From Planctomycetota bacterium (GTDB taxonomy: Bacteria; Planctomycetota; Phycisphaerae; SM23-33), in the NCBI GenBank assembly GCA_022705325.1, contig JAKJER010000011.1, positions 62,001 through 126,000 of the forward strand: DNA of 64,000 bases. Direction: 5' to 3'. Below, one piece after another: positions 25,382 to 33,431 of the stretch (positions are counted from its first letter, which is position 1; the number at the start of each line of letters is the position of its first letter). The notes beneath the pieces are model-generated. The model ran no database searches, had not been told where the DNA came from, and saw only the letters and a list, made by a program, of their open reading frames with translations. The position numbers and the translations under genes are program-made.

Positions 25382-26248
25382 CTACGGCGTCGGCGGAACG
25401 TGTTCCGCCCGCGCGCGGGCGCTGAGGGTTTCGTTCATCGAGCCGCTGCGGAAGCCTTCGAGGTCGACGGTGACGTAGGTATAGCCGAGCTTCTTGAGGG
25501 CGGCGGCGATCTGCGGCCCGGCGGCCACCAGGCGGGGCAGGTCGGCGGGGGGCACTTCGACGCGGGCGACGGTGTCGTGGTCGCGGACGCGGCACTGCGC
25601 GAAGCCGAGGTCCTTGAGGACGTACTCGGCCTGCTCGATCCGCCCGAGGCGCTCGGGCGAGAGGAGCTGCCCGTAGGGCACGCGGCTGGCCAGGCAGGCC
25701 ATCGCGGGCTTGTCCCAGGTGGGCAGGTCCAGGGCCCGCGAGATCTCGCGGATGTCGGCCTTGGTCAGTCCGGCCTGCATGAGCGGGTTGAGGATGCCCA
25801 GCTCTCGCCCGGCCTGGAGGCCCGGGCGGAAGTCGCCGGTGTCGTCGGCGTTTGCACCGCTGGCGACGGCTTTGAACTCCCGCTGGAAGGCCAGCTCCTT
25901 GAGCCGCCCGAACAGGTCGGTCTTGCAGTAGAAGCAGCGGTTGGCGGGGTTGGCGGCGTAGGCGGGGTTGGCCATCTCGTGCGTCTCAACCTCGACCAGC
26001 TCAGCCCCGATCCGCTCGGCCAGCCGCCGGCCTTCGTCGCGTTCGCGCCGGGCCAGGCTGGGCGAGACGCCCATCGCGGCCAGCACGTTGTCCGCGCCCA
26101 GCGCCCGCACGGCCAGCGCCAGCAGCAGCGTGCTGTCCACCCCGCCGGAGAAGGCCACCACCACGCTGCCCAGCTTGCGCAGCGAGGCCTCGCACGCCTG
26201 CCACTTGCGCCGCACGTCGTCGCTCACGTTCTTCGTCACGTCGTCCAT
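25382..26248 (-). CDS. larE: LarE-type ATP-dependent sacrificial sulfur transferase
   Basis: This 288-residue PP-loop ATPase has the adenylating FSGGVDST motif and the LarE signatures NRCFYCKTDLF and ACLASRVPYG. The Cys of the latter block matches the residue that gives up its sulfur in Lactobacillus LarE during synthesis of the nickel-pincer cofactor of lactate racemase. No larB, larC or larA is nearby, as is common for orphan LarE proteins. The ATG at 26248 with GGGAG upstream is preferred over a TTG at 26269. The last codons are formed by an 18-bp palindrome. Confidence 0.88.
   Translation of the reverse strand: MDDVTKNVSDDVRRKWQACEASLRKLGSVVVAFSGGVDSTLLLALAVRALGADNVLAAMGVSPSLARRERDEGRRLAERIGAELVEVETHEMANPAYAANPANRCFYCKTDLFGRLKELAFQREFKAVASGANADDTGDFRPGLQAGRELGILNPLMQAGLTKADIREISRALDLPTWDKPAMACLASRVPYGQLLSPERLGRIEQAEYVLKDLGFAQCRVRDHDTVARVEVPPADLPRLVAAGPQIAAALKKLGYTYVTVDLEGFRSGSMNETLSARARAEHVPPTP
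25392..25409. repeat. 18-bp palindrome GGCGGAAC/GTTCCGCC inside the larE 3' end
   Basis: Perfect 8-bp arms around a GT centre encode the penultimate residues of LarE. It is related to the palindrome at 25332-25349 by a single base in each arm, which suggests a dispersed palindromic family. Confidence 0.6.
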
Positions 26249-26319
26249 GTCGCTCCCGCTCCGCTTCAATACTACGCCGGGCCAAACGCGTCAGCCGACA
26301 GGGCATTGTAGGTTGTTGG

Positions 26320-26437
26320 GCCGCAGAGGCACAGAGGACACAGAGGGCTGAAAGACAAAAAGAACGCAAGAAGGCAACCTGGACGCCGCGCCCCTGGAGG
26401 AATCTTCCAGTGTCTGTGTTCCCTGTGCCACTGTGGC
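26320..26437. repeat. Imperfect inverted repeat of CACAGAG-type elements
   Basis: A 25-bp block at 26320-26344 is repeated in inverse orientation at 26413-26437 (21 of 25 positions agree), separated by about 68 bp without a gene. The block is built of GGCACAGAG and ACACAGAG units. Similar blocks are common dispersed repeats in environmental bacterial genomes. It may be a small non-autonomous mobile element. Confidence 0.55.
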
Positions 26438-26452
26438 GGCCTCCCGCTTGCA

Positions 26453-26487
26453 AATCGGCAATCGCCAATCGACAATCGTCAGTCGGC
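26453..26487. repeat. Five tandem heptamers of form AATCGNC
   Basis: Five consecutive 7-bp units (AATCGGC, AATCGCC, AATCGAC, AATCGTC, AGTCGGC) end 6 bp before the ribosome-binding site of the esterase gene. The fourth base after AATC is constant and the sixth varies. Related strings occur at 1273-1366 and near 16977-17000. Confidence 0.75.
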
Positions 26488-26504
26488 AGCATCGGGAGAT
26501 AACC

Positions 26505-28598
26505 ATGAACAAGCACATCCTACATCTCGGCTGGGTCGTCCTGATGGTTTCGCTTTCCGCCGCCGCGCCGCCGAAGCGCGATCCGTACCCGCCCCCCAGC
26601 GGTTCACCGGGCGACGAGATGATCCACAAGTACCTCTCGCACCTGGCGACGAAGATGGAGGCCGACTGGCTGGTGGGCACGAAGGAGATCTTTGGGGAGG
26701 ACGCGATCACCTCCCGCGAGGACTGGGAGAAGGCGCGGGTCGAGTGGAAGCGGGAGTACTTCCACATGCTCGGCCTGGACCCCATGCCGCCCAGGACCCC
26801 GCTCAATCCGACGATCACCGGCACGATCCAGCGCGACGGATACGTGGTGGACCTGCTGCACTTCCAGAGCCGCCCGCGCCTGTACGTCACCGCCAACCTG
26901 TACCGCCCGGCCAAGGTCAAGGCGGGCGAGCGCCTGCCCGCGTTGCTGTACGTGTGCGGGCACTCGGGCATGGGGCGCTCGGGCAACAAGACGGCCTACC
27001 AGTCGCACGGCATCTGGTTCGCCAAGCACGGCTACGTCTGCCTGACGTTGGACTCGCTTCAGCTCGGCGAGATCGGCGCGACGCACCACGGCACGTATCG
27101 CTACGGGCGGTGGTGGTGGCACTCGCGCGGCTACACGCCGGCCGGCGTGGAGTGCCTCAACGGCATGAGGGGTATCGACTACCTGATCAGCCGCGACGAC
27201 GTCGACGCCTCGCGCATCGCCGTCACCGGCATCAGCGGCGGGGGGGCGGCGACGTTCTGGATCGCGGCCGCCGACGAGCGGGCCCGCATCGCCGTCCCCG
27301 TCAGCGGGATGGCCGACCTGGAGTGCTACGTCAACCGCTGCGTCATCAACGGGCACTGCGACTGCATGTTCCTGTACAACACGTTTCAATGGCCGTGGAC
27401 GCGGATCGCAGCCCTGATCGCCCCGCGGCCGCTGCTGCTGGCCAACAGCGACGCCGACCCGATCTTCCCCATGTACGCCAACGATCGGGTCATCAACCGG
27501 CTGGAGCGGGTCTACAGCCTGTTCGGCGCCAGCGGCGACGTGGACGCGTTAGTGAGCGTCGGCGGACACGCCTACCGCCAGGACCTGCGGGCGCAGATCT
27601 ACCGGTTCATCAACACGCACCTCAAGAACGATCCCCGCCCCGTGACCGACAGCGAGGAAGACCTGGTCGAGAAGGAAGGCAACAAGAAGAAGTACCCCAT
27701 CGAGCCGGAGAAGCTCCGTGTCTTCCCGCAGGAGTCGGACTTCCCCAAGGACGAGCTGAACACGACCATCGACGAGCACTTCGTGCCCGTGGCCAGCGTG
27801 CCCGCGCCGGCGGAAGGGAAGTTCGATGAATGGAAGGCCGGCCTTCAGGCCGAGTTGAAACGGATCGCGCTGCGCGGCTGGCCCCAGCGCGTCCCTGCCG
27901 GCAAGCCGTTGCCGTCGCCCACGAACGCGGCGGATGAGCGTCTGGAGAGCCAAGAGCATGTCGAAGTGCGAATCAGGCGGACCGACCCGGGCGCCGCGGC
28001 GGGGAAGGAAGGCGCCCAGTCGATCCAGGCGGTGAAGATCGAGCGGATCGTGCTGGTAGTGACGGGCGAGGGGGCCTTCGAGAGACCGAGCGAGTGGGTG
28101 CGCAGCCTCTGTCGGCCAGGCGACGCCGTGTACCTGCTGGCACCCCGCGGTGTGGGGGCCACGCGGTGGACGCGGAAGAACCCGCCGAACTACGTTGAGC
28201 GGTCTCACGCGCTCCTGGGAAGGACCGTAGACACGGGACGCGTATGGGACGTGGCGGCGACAGCCCGCTGCCTTCGCGCTCGACATCCAGGCGAGTTGCC
28301 GGTCGTCGCATTCGGCGAAGGGTCCGACGCCCTGTTGGCCGCCTACGCCGGGCTGTGGGAGCCTGAGATCGTCGAGGTTATTCTCCGCAACCCGCCCCTC
28401 AGCCACATGGACCCGGCCGCCCCGCAGTTCCTGAACATCCTCCGCGTCTGCGACGTGCCGGACATGCTGGGGATGCTGGCGCCCAGGCCCCTGACGATCT
28501 ATCACGCCAAGGGCCAGGATTGGGCGAAGGTCGCCAAGATCTACGCCGCCGCCGGGGCGGCTGACAAGCTCAAGCTGCACGCGTTGCCCGTGGAGTGA
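26505..28598 (+). CDS. Secreted alpha/beta-hydrolase, acetylxylan-esterase-like
   Basis: This 697-residue protein has a short signal peptide (to about SLSAAAP). The first half is an alpha/beta-hydrolase with the nucleophile elbow GISGGGAA, a probable acid in NSDADPIFP and catalytic His in VGGHAYR. This arrangement is found in acetylxylan esterases and related secreted planctomycete hydrolases that deacetylate plant or algal polymers. A charged linker near residue 400 leads to a second region, including LAAYAGLWEPEIVEVIL and MLAPRPLTIYHAK, that looks like a degenerate second hydrolase domain. GGGAG precedes ATG 26505. The neighbour haem/FGE-fold gene is convergent and only 15 bp away. Confidence 0.75.
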   Translation: MNKHILHLGWVVLMVSLSAAAPPKRDPYPPPSGSPGDEMIHKYLSHLATKMEADWLVGTKEIFGEDAITSREDWEKARVEWKREYFHMLGLDPMPPRTPLNPTITGTIQRDGYVVDLLHFQSRPRLYVTANLYRPAKVKAGERLPALLYVCGHSGMGRSGNKTAYQSHGIWFAKHGYVCLTLDSLQLGEIGATHHGTYRYGRWWWHSRGYTPAGVECLNGMRGIDYLISRDDVDASRIAVTGISGGGAATFWIAAADERARIAVPVSGMADLECYVNRCVINGHCDCMFLYNTFQWPWTRIAALIAPRPLLLANSDADPIFPMYANDRVINRLERVYSLFGASGDVDALVSVGGHAYRQDLRAQIYRFINTHLKNDPRPVTDSEEDLVEKEGNKKKYPIEPEKLRVFPQESDFPKDELNTTIDEHFVPVASVPAPAEGKFDEWKAGLQAELKRIALRGWPQRVPAGKPLPSPTNAADERLESQEHVEVRIRRTDPGAAAGKEGAQSIQAVKIERIVLVVTGEGAFERPSEWVRSLCRPGDAVYLLAPRGVGATRWTRKNPPNYVERSHALLGRTVDTGRVWDVAATARCLRARHPGELPVVAFGEGSDALLAAYAGLWEPEIVEVILRNPPLSHMDPAAPQFLNILRVCDVPDMLGMLAPRPLTIYHAKGQDWAKVAKIYAAAGAADKLKLHALPVE

Positions 28599-28613
28599 GC
28601 CGGGCGGTTCGGC

Positions 28614-31600
28614 CTATTTCGCCGCCACCTTGTGGTCGGCGGGGATCATGACCACCCGGAAGCCGACGTCGTGGACGGCCTGCCACGGCTGATACGCCAG
28701 GCGCGCGGCGGATCGGGCCCAGGCGGGCTTGTCCGCCCAGCTTCCTCCGCGGGCCACCCGCAGGCCGTTGCCCTGGGCATCCTCTCGCCCGTCCGAGTCG
28801 CGGTAGGGATACGGGCGGTAGAGCGACTGCGTCCACTCCCACACGTTGCCATGCATGTCGCACAGGCCGAAGGCGTTCGGGGCGTACTTGCCCACCGCGG
28901 CTGTGATCTTCTCACCGTCGTTCCAGCGGTCCTCGCGCGGCAGGAACGCCTGGAAGGGGCTCGGGTTGCTGACCGGCTGGGGGTTGACGCCCTTGACGGC
29001 CAGCAGCCTGATCGACGCGTCGGCCAGGTTGGCCAGGCGCGAGAAGTCGGCGTCGATCCGGCCGTACGACATCGGCGTGTCCGTGCCGGCGCGGCAGGCC
29101 CACTCCCACTGGGCTTCGGTAGGCAGGACGAAGGTCTTGCCGGTCCGCTCGCTCAGCCAGCGGCAGTACGCCATGGCCTGCCGCCACGAGATGCGGATGA
29201 CCGGCTGGGTCGGCCCGTTGGCGGGATAGCCCGGGCTGTTGTGATCTTTGTGCTGCTGGTCGATGAAGCGGCTGTCGTGGCTCGCATCGAAAAGGGCGTA
29301 CTGGGCGTTGGTGATTTCGAGCTTGCCCATGTAGAACGGCTTGTCGATGCGTACGCGGCAGGGGGGCTGCTCGTCGGCCCAGCCGGCCGGGTCGCCCATG
29401 ACGAACTCGCCCGCGGGTACGAGGACCATCTCAAGCTTGAGGCCCTCGCCCAGATCGACGCTCAGGGCCGCCGTGCCGGCGGCCGCCTGTCGCTGGCGGG
29501 CCTGGGCGGCGTCGAAGGGCCAGGAGGCCGCCTTGATCTGCGGGGCGGGCGGCTGGGCCTGCGGGGCGGGCTTGACGAAGGCGGGCGGCTGTACCGGCGA
29601 GGCGACCTGTTCGGGGTCTTCGCTGATGCCGGCGTACTTGGTCCGCATGGCCAGCCGCCTGTCGTGCACGTCGCCGCTGAGTGGGCGGCACTCCTGCCAG
29701 GAGCCGCGGTCGGGGCAGTTGAGATCGATCCAGGTGAACAGGCGGTCCCAGGCCTCGGCGTCGAGCTGGACGTTATGATGGCCCCTGCGGAGCATTCGGA
29801 CCACCGGGCTGGTCGAGACGTGCCAGTCCATCGGCACCTGGAGGTGATAATCGCTCTCGGGCCCGGGGCGGCGGACGTAGGGGTGCAGCGCCAGGTACGA
29901 CGACGTGAAGCCGCTGGAGCCAGGCTTGTCCTTGCGGGCGAAGTCCGGGACCGTCCGCCCGTCGGCCCGCTTCTGCCCGTCGTGGCAGCCGACGCAGTAG
30001 CGGTCCAGCACGGGCTGGACCTCGCGGATGAAGCTGAACCCCCGGGCCTGGCCTCGCCAGGGGGCGATCTCCGCGGGCTCGGCGTAGGCAGCCAGCGTCG
30101 CCTTCACCGGCGCGCCCTGGTTCTGCGATTCGTGGCAGCCGATGCAGGAGAGGACCTCGCCCGGCATGGCCGTCAGCCAACTCCGCATGACCTGGACGGC
30201 GGCGCCCTGCTCGTCGAGCGGCTGGAGGCAGATGGGGGTGTTGGCCGGCACGCGGAAGAAGACCGACCCGTCCTCCTGGATGGGCACGGTGCCCAGGATG
30301 CGGCGCACGTCCCAGGGGCCCTCCTGGCCGACGATGGCGTGGCCGCCCGTGTTGTTGTAGGCGTAGTGAAACTCGCTGAGGCGCAGGGCCTTGACCGTGC
30401 CCCTGGGCACGCCGCGCAGTCCGGGCCCGCTGTAGATGTCCGTGATGTACACCAGGGCGTCCTTGCGCGTCGGATCGACGCGATTGGGGATGACCGGCGG
30501 GCGGGGCGTCTTGCGGAAGGGGACCGGCTCGAAGATCACGTGGTCCGCCTCTTCCCGCAGCAGCAGGAGGTTGTCGAACACGTCCGCCAGGTACAGGCCC
30601 CAGCGGCCCTTGGACGTCATCTGGCAGGAGACCAGGAAGTACTTGTCGCTGAGGGGATAGGGATGGAGGAACTTGGGCCAACTCCCGTTGACCAGGCCGT
30701 CGGCGATGCGGGGCTCGACCGGCTGGCCGTAGCCGGGAATCCGCTGGATGACGCCGTCGGCCTCGCGACGACCCTTGGCGGCGTCGAAGAGCACCAGCTC
30801 GCCCATCCGCGGCACGCCGTGGTGCCCGCTGATGACGCCGACGAACTTGCTGGAGTCGCCCGGGATCGGGCGGGCGTAGAACAGCGAGTTGGGCCAGTAC
30901 GAGTTGCTGCCGTAGTACTCCATCTGCTGCGTGCCGTCGGGGTTCATGCTGAACAGGACGCGGGTGAAGTAGTGCGGCGTGTCGCTGTACTCCCAGCGGG
31001 TGTACATCACACGTCCGCTGGGCAGGACGGTGGGGCACCAGTTGTGGTCCTGGTCGAAGCAGAGCTGGCGGACGTTCTGCCCGTCGGCGTCGGCCAGGAA
31101 CAGGTTGGCCACCTGGGTCTTGCCGCCCACGCAGGGCACGCCGTGGAAGCACGCGGTGGAAGCGAAGATCACCTTGCCGCTGGGCAGGTAGCACGGGTCG
31201 TAGTTGTCGGCTTCGGCGATCAGGCCTGTGGTGATCTGGCGGAGGTTCTTCCCGTCGGCGCCGATCTCGAAGATCTGCCATCGCCCGTTGTCGCCGGTGG
31301 AGGAGAACATCATCTTCCCGGCGTCGAAATCGAGATCGACGTCGCCGACGAACTTGCCTTCTCGCTTATAGAGCGTGGTCAGCCGGCCCTGCGGCGAGAC
31401 GGGGGAGAGGACGGCGATCTCGTCGTCGAATCCGTTCTTGCCCAGGGCGCAGTTGCCCTGCCAGTTCTGGGGCAGGCCCAGCTTGGGCGACTTGGCGGGG
31501 CGGCGGACCACCAGCAGCTTGTCGAAGTCCAGCAGGGGATTGGCCAGCAGGGCTTCCTGTCGCAGCGACCCGAACGCCACGGCCACCTGCTCGGGGCCTC

Positions 31601-32396
31601 CGGCGGCCTTGCGCTCCAGTTCCTCCAGGCGCCGCAGGTACTCCGGGCCCTTGGGATACCTGGGCCCGAAGGTGGCCGTCAGGTCCTGGATCGCGCGGCG
31701 GAGGGGCGCAAACTCGACCGTTGGCGGGGGCGCAGCCTCGCCGGCATAGACCGCCTTCGGCTTGGCGGCTTTGGCGGCGGGCTTGTTGTTCTTGGCCTTC
31801 TTGTCGTCCCGTTTGCCGGCGCGCGGGGCGGCGGCGCCCGGGGCGGGCGCTGCCGCCGGAGCGGTCGGGTCGGGCGGAACCAGCGAGAAGTAGAACCCGC
31901 AGCGGCCTCCCCGGTTGTAGATCTTGATCAGCAGGCGGTTCTCGCCCTCTTTCAGCTCCAGTTTTGCCGCCGTGCCGCCCGTCAGACTCCCGGACTTCTC
32001 GAGGGAGAGCACCTTCTGGTTGTTGAGCCAGACGACGATGCCATCGTCGTGGCCGAAGTACCCGTCGATGGTCCGGGCGGAGTCGGCCCGGATGGTGCGG
32101 TAGAGGTAGACGGCCGTGTTGTTTGTCGCGCGGAGCGAATGGCTCTTGCCGTCTGCGTATTCCGGCCGGGCGGTCCATCGCATCGAGCCGCAGGGCTTGT
32201 CGAGGTCCACGCCCTGCTCGGGCGCGAAGGCCTCGCTGAACGCGATCTTCCCGTTCGAGGGGCGGAACGGGCCGATCTCGTGCCAGACCCCCGCCTGTTC
32301 CGTTCGCCCCGGCTTGTCGGAAGGAGAGTTGGCCGCAAAGGTCGCCGCCGTCGCCAGCAGCAACAGGCCCGTGATCAGGAATCGTCTTGTCGTCAT
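28614..32396 (-). CDS. Secreted haem-propeller protein (HzsA-like) fused to FGE/SUMF1-fold domain
   Basis: This 1260-residue exported protein has a signal peptide (residues 1-21), then a carbohydrate-binding-like beta domain (about 35-175) and a low-complexity Ala/Pro/Lys linker. A beta-propeller-like region (about 300-700) with TolB-type repeats such as NLFLADADGQNVRQL follows. Two c-type haem motifs are present, CIGCH at residue 751 and CVGCH at 801. The C-terminal FGE-sulfatase fold starts near residue 990 (LEMVLVPAGEFVMG). The propeller/haem section resembles the hydrazine synthase alpha-subunit family widespread in planctomycetes outside anammox. The FGE-like domain lacks the active Cys pair, so it is probably structural. 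Function is likely extracytoplasmic redox or binding, unproven. Confidence 0.85.
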   Translation of the reverse strand: MTTRRFLITGLLLLATAATFAANSPSDKPGRTEQAGVWHEIGPFRPSNGKIAFSEAFAPEQGVDLDKPCGSMRWTARPEYADGKSHSLRATNNTAVYLYRTIRADSARTIDGYFGHDDGIVVWLNNQKVLSLEKSGSLTGGTAAKLELKEGENRLLIKIYNRGGRCGFYFSLVPPDPTAPAAAPAPGAAAPRAGKRDDKKAKNNKPAAKAAKPKAVYAGEAAPPPTVEFAPLRRAIQDLTATFGPRYPKGPEYLRRLEELERKAAGGPEQVAVAFGSLRQEALLANPLLDFDKLLVVRRPAKSPKLGLPQNWQGNCALGKNGFDDEIAVLSPVSPQGRLTTLYKREGKFVGDVDLDFDAGKMMFSSTGDNGRWQIFEIGADGKNLRQITTGLIAEADNYDPCYLPSGKVIFASTACFHGVPCVGGKTQVANLFLADADGQNVRQLCFDQDHNWCPTVLPSGRVMYTRWEYSDTPHYFTRVLFSMNPDGTQQMEYYGSNSYWPNSLFYARPIPGDSSKFVGVISGHHGVPRMGELVLFDAAKGRREADGVIQRIPGYGQPVEPRIADGLVNGSWPKFLHPYPLSDKYFLVSCQMTSKGRWGLYLADVFDNLLLLREEADHVIFEPVPFRKTPRPPVIPNRVDPTRKDALVYITDIYSGPGLRGVPRGTVKALRLSEFHYAYNNTGGHAIVGQEGPWDVRRILGTVPIQEDGSVFFRVPANTPICLQPLDEQGAAVQVMRSWLTAMPGEVLSCIGCHESQNQGAPVKATLAAYAEPAEIAPWRGQARGFSFIREVQPVLDRYCVGCHDGQKRADGRTVPDFARKDKPGSSGFTSSYLALHPYVRRPGPESDYHLQVPMDWHVSTSPVVRMLRRGHHNVQLDAEAWDRLFTWIDLNCPDRGSWQECRPLSGDVHDRRLAMRTKYAGISEDPEQVASPVQPPAFVKPAPQAQPPAPQIKAASWPFDAAQARQRQAAAGTAALSVDLGEGLKLEMVLVPAGEFVMGDPAGWADEQPPCRVRIDKPFYMGKLEITNAQYALFDASHDSRFIDQQHKDHNSPGYPANGPTQPVIRISWRQAMAYCRWLSERTGKTFVLPTEAQWEWACRAGTDTPMSYGRIDADFSRLANLADASIRLLAVKGVNPQPVSNPSPFQAFLPREDRWNDGEKITAAVGKYAPNAFGLCDMHGNVWEWTQSLYRPYPYRDSDGREDAQGNGLRVARGGSWADKPAWARSAARLAYQPWQAVHDVGFRVVMIPADHKVAAK

Positions 32397-32574
32397 AGCC
32401 TGGCTCGCCTTATGAAGTCACTCTTGGGCCCGTGTTTGTCGCGAGCCCGCGTCACGCGATGATTCTCTCCGCGTAATGATGAGATAAGCGTGAGTCCTGC
32501 CCGGAGATATCGCAGGGCCTCATGTATGGGAGAACGTCAGGGATCGGTTCCTATGGCCCGCAAGCGCCGCATCG

Positions 32575-33405
32575 CTACGGTTGGGTCCCCCTGGCCAACG
32601 CGAGCAGGCGGGCGAGGCGGTCGCCCAAGCCCTGGGCGATGAGTTCGTCCATCTTTTCGGCCGGGTAGAAGACCTCCAGCATGATGGTGCCGGTGTAGCC
32701 GATAGCGGCCAGTTGCCGGCCCATGCGGTCCATGTCGATGGTGCCGTAGGTGGGCATCTCGTGGCTGTCGCTTTGGCTGTCGTTGTCGCTGAGGTGGAGA
32801 TAGATCATCTGTCCGGCGGTGCGATCCACGGCGTCGGCGACGTCGCCGACCATGTGGGCGTGCCCGGTGTCGAAGCACATGCCCGTGCAGGGCGCGTTGA
32901 CCCGGCGGAGGATGTCGGCCAGTTCGCCCACGTCCCATCCGACGGGGTGGTAGGGGGGCAGGTTCTCGAAGGCGTACCGGACGCCGCGGGCCTTTCCGAA
33001 CTCGCCCAGTTCGCGGATGGACCGCTCGAGCTGGCTGACGCGGACGGCCCGCTCCTCGTCGCTGACGCCCTCGTGGCGGATAGTCGAGCAGTGGACCACC
33101 ACCAGCGACCCGCCCAGGGCCAGGGCCAACTCTCCCTCTGACTTGTAGGTCTCCACGGCGAACAGCCGGGCCTGCTCGTCGGGGGCGGAAGGATCGTATT
33201 CCTCACCGAACACGCCGTGGAGACTGTCGCAGGGCATCCGGCAGGCACGGATGGTGTCGATCATGTCCTGGCGGGTGATGGAGGCGTGCTGGTTGCGGTA
33301 GGCCTGGACGCTTGTGCAGCCCAGGCGGCGCAGACAGGGCAGCCAGCGATCGGGAGGGAAGTCTTTAAACCCGATCGGCGCCACCGTTCCTAGCTGAATC
33401 GTCAA
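32575..33405 (-). CDS. Sugar phosphate isomerase/epimerase (TIM-barrel, AP-endonuclease-2 family)
   Basis: This 276-residue protein follows the xylose isomerase-like TIM barrel. Metal-site blocks are visible: VVVHCST, a Glu in YAFENLPPYHP, Asp and His in CFDTGHAHM, His in IYLHLSDN, and a final Glu in IMLEVFYP. The pattern with a full set of acidic and His ligands suggests an active metal-dependent isomerase or epimerase on a sugar or inositol derivative. It has no signal peptide. It lies between two secreted-protein genes on the same strand, with gaps of 26 and about 180 bp. Confidence 0.88.
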   Translation of the reverse strand: MTIQLGTVAPIGFKDFPPDRWLPCLRRLGCTSVQAYRNQHASITRQDMIDTIRACRMPCDSLHGVFGEEYDPSAPDEQARLFAVETYKSEGELALALGGSLVVVHCSTIRHEGVSDEERAVRVSQLERSIRELGEFGKARGVRYAFENLPPYHPVGWDVGELADILRRVNAPCTGMCFDTGHAHMVGDVADAVDRTAGQMIYLHLSDNDSQSDSHEMPTYGTIDMDRMGRQLAAIGYTGTIMLEVFYPAEKMDELIAQGLGDRLARLLALARGTQP

Positions 33406-33431
33406 TGCGGTCTCTCCGGTAACCGCCGCCT

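Noticed and set aside
28632..32462. Long + strand frame opposite the haem/FGE-fold gene
   Set aside because: It has low-complexity Val/Asp/Gly/Arg composition and no ribosome-binding site, while the - strand frame has a signal peptide, haem motifs and a known domain.
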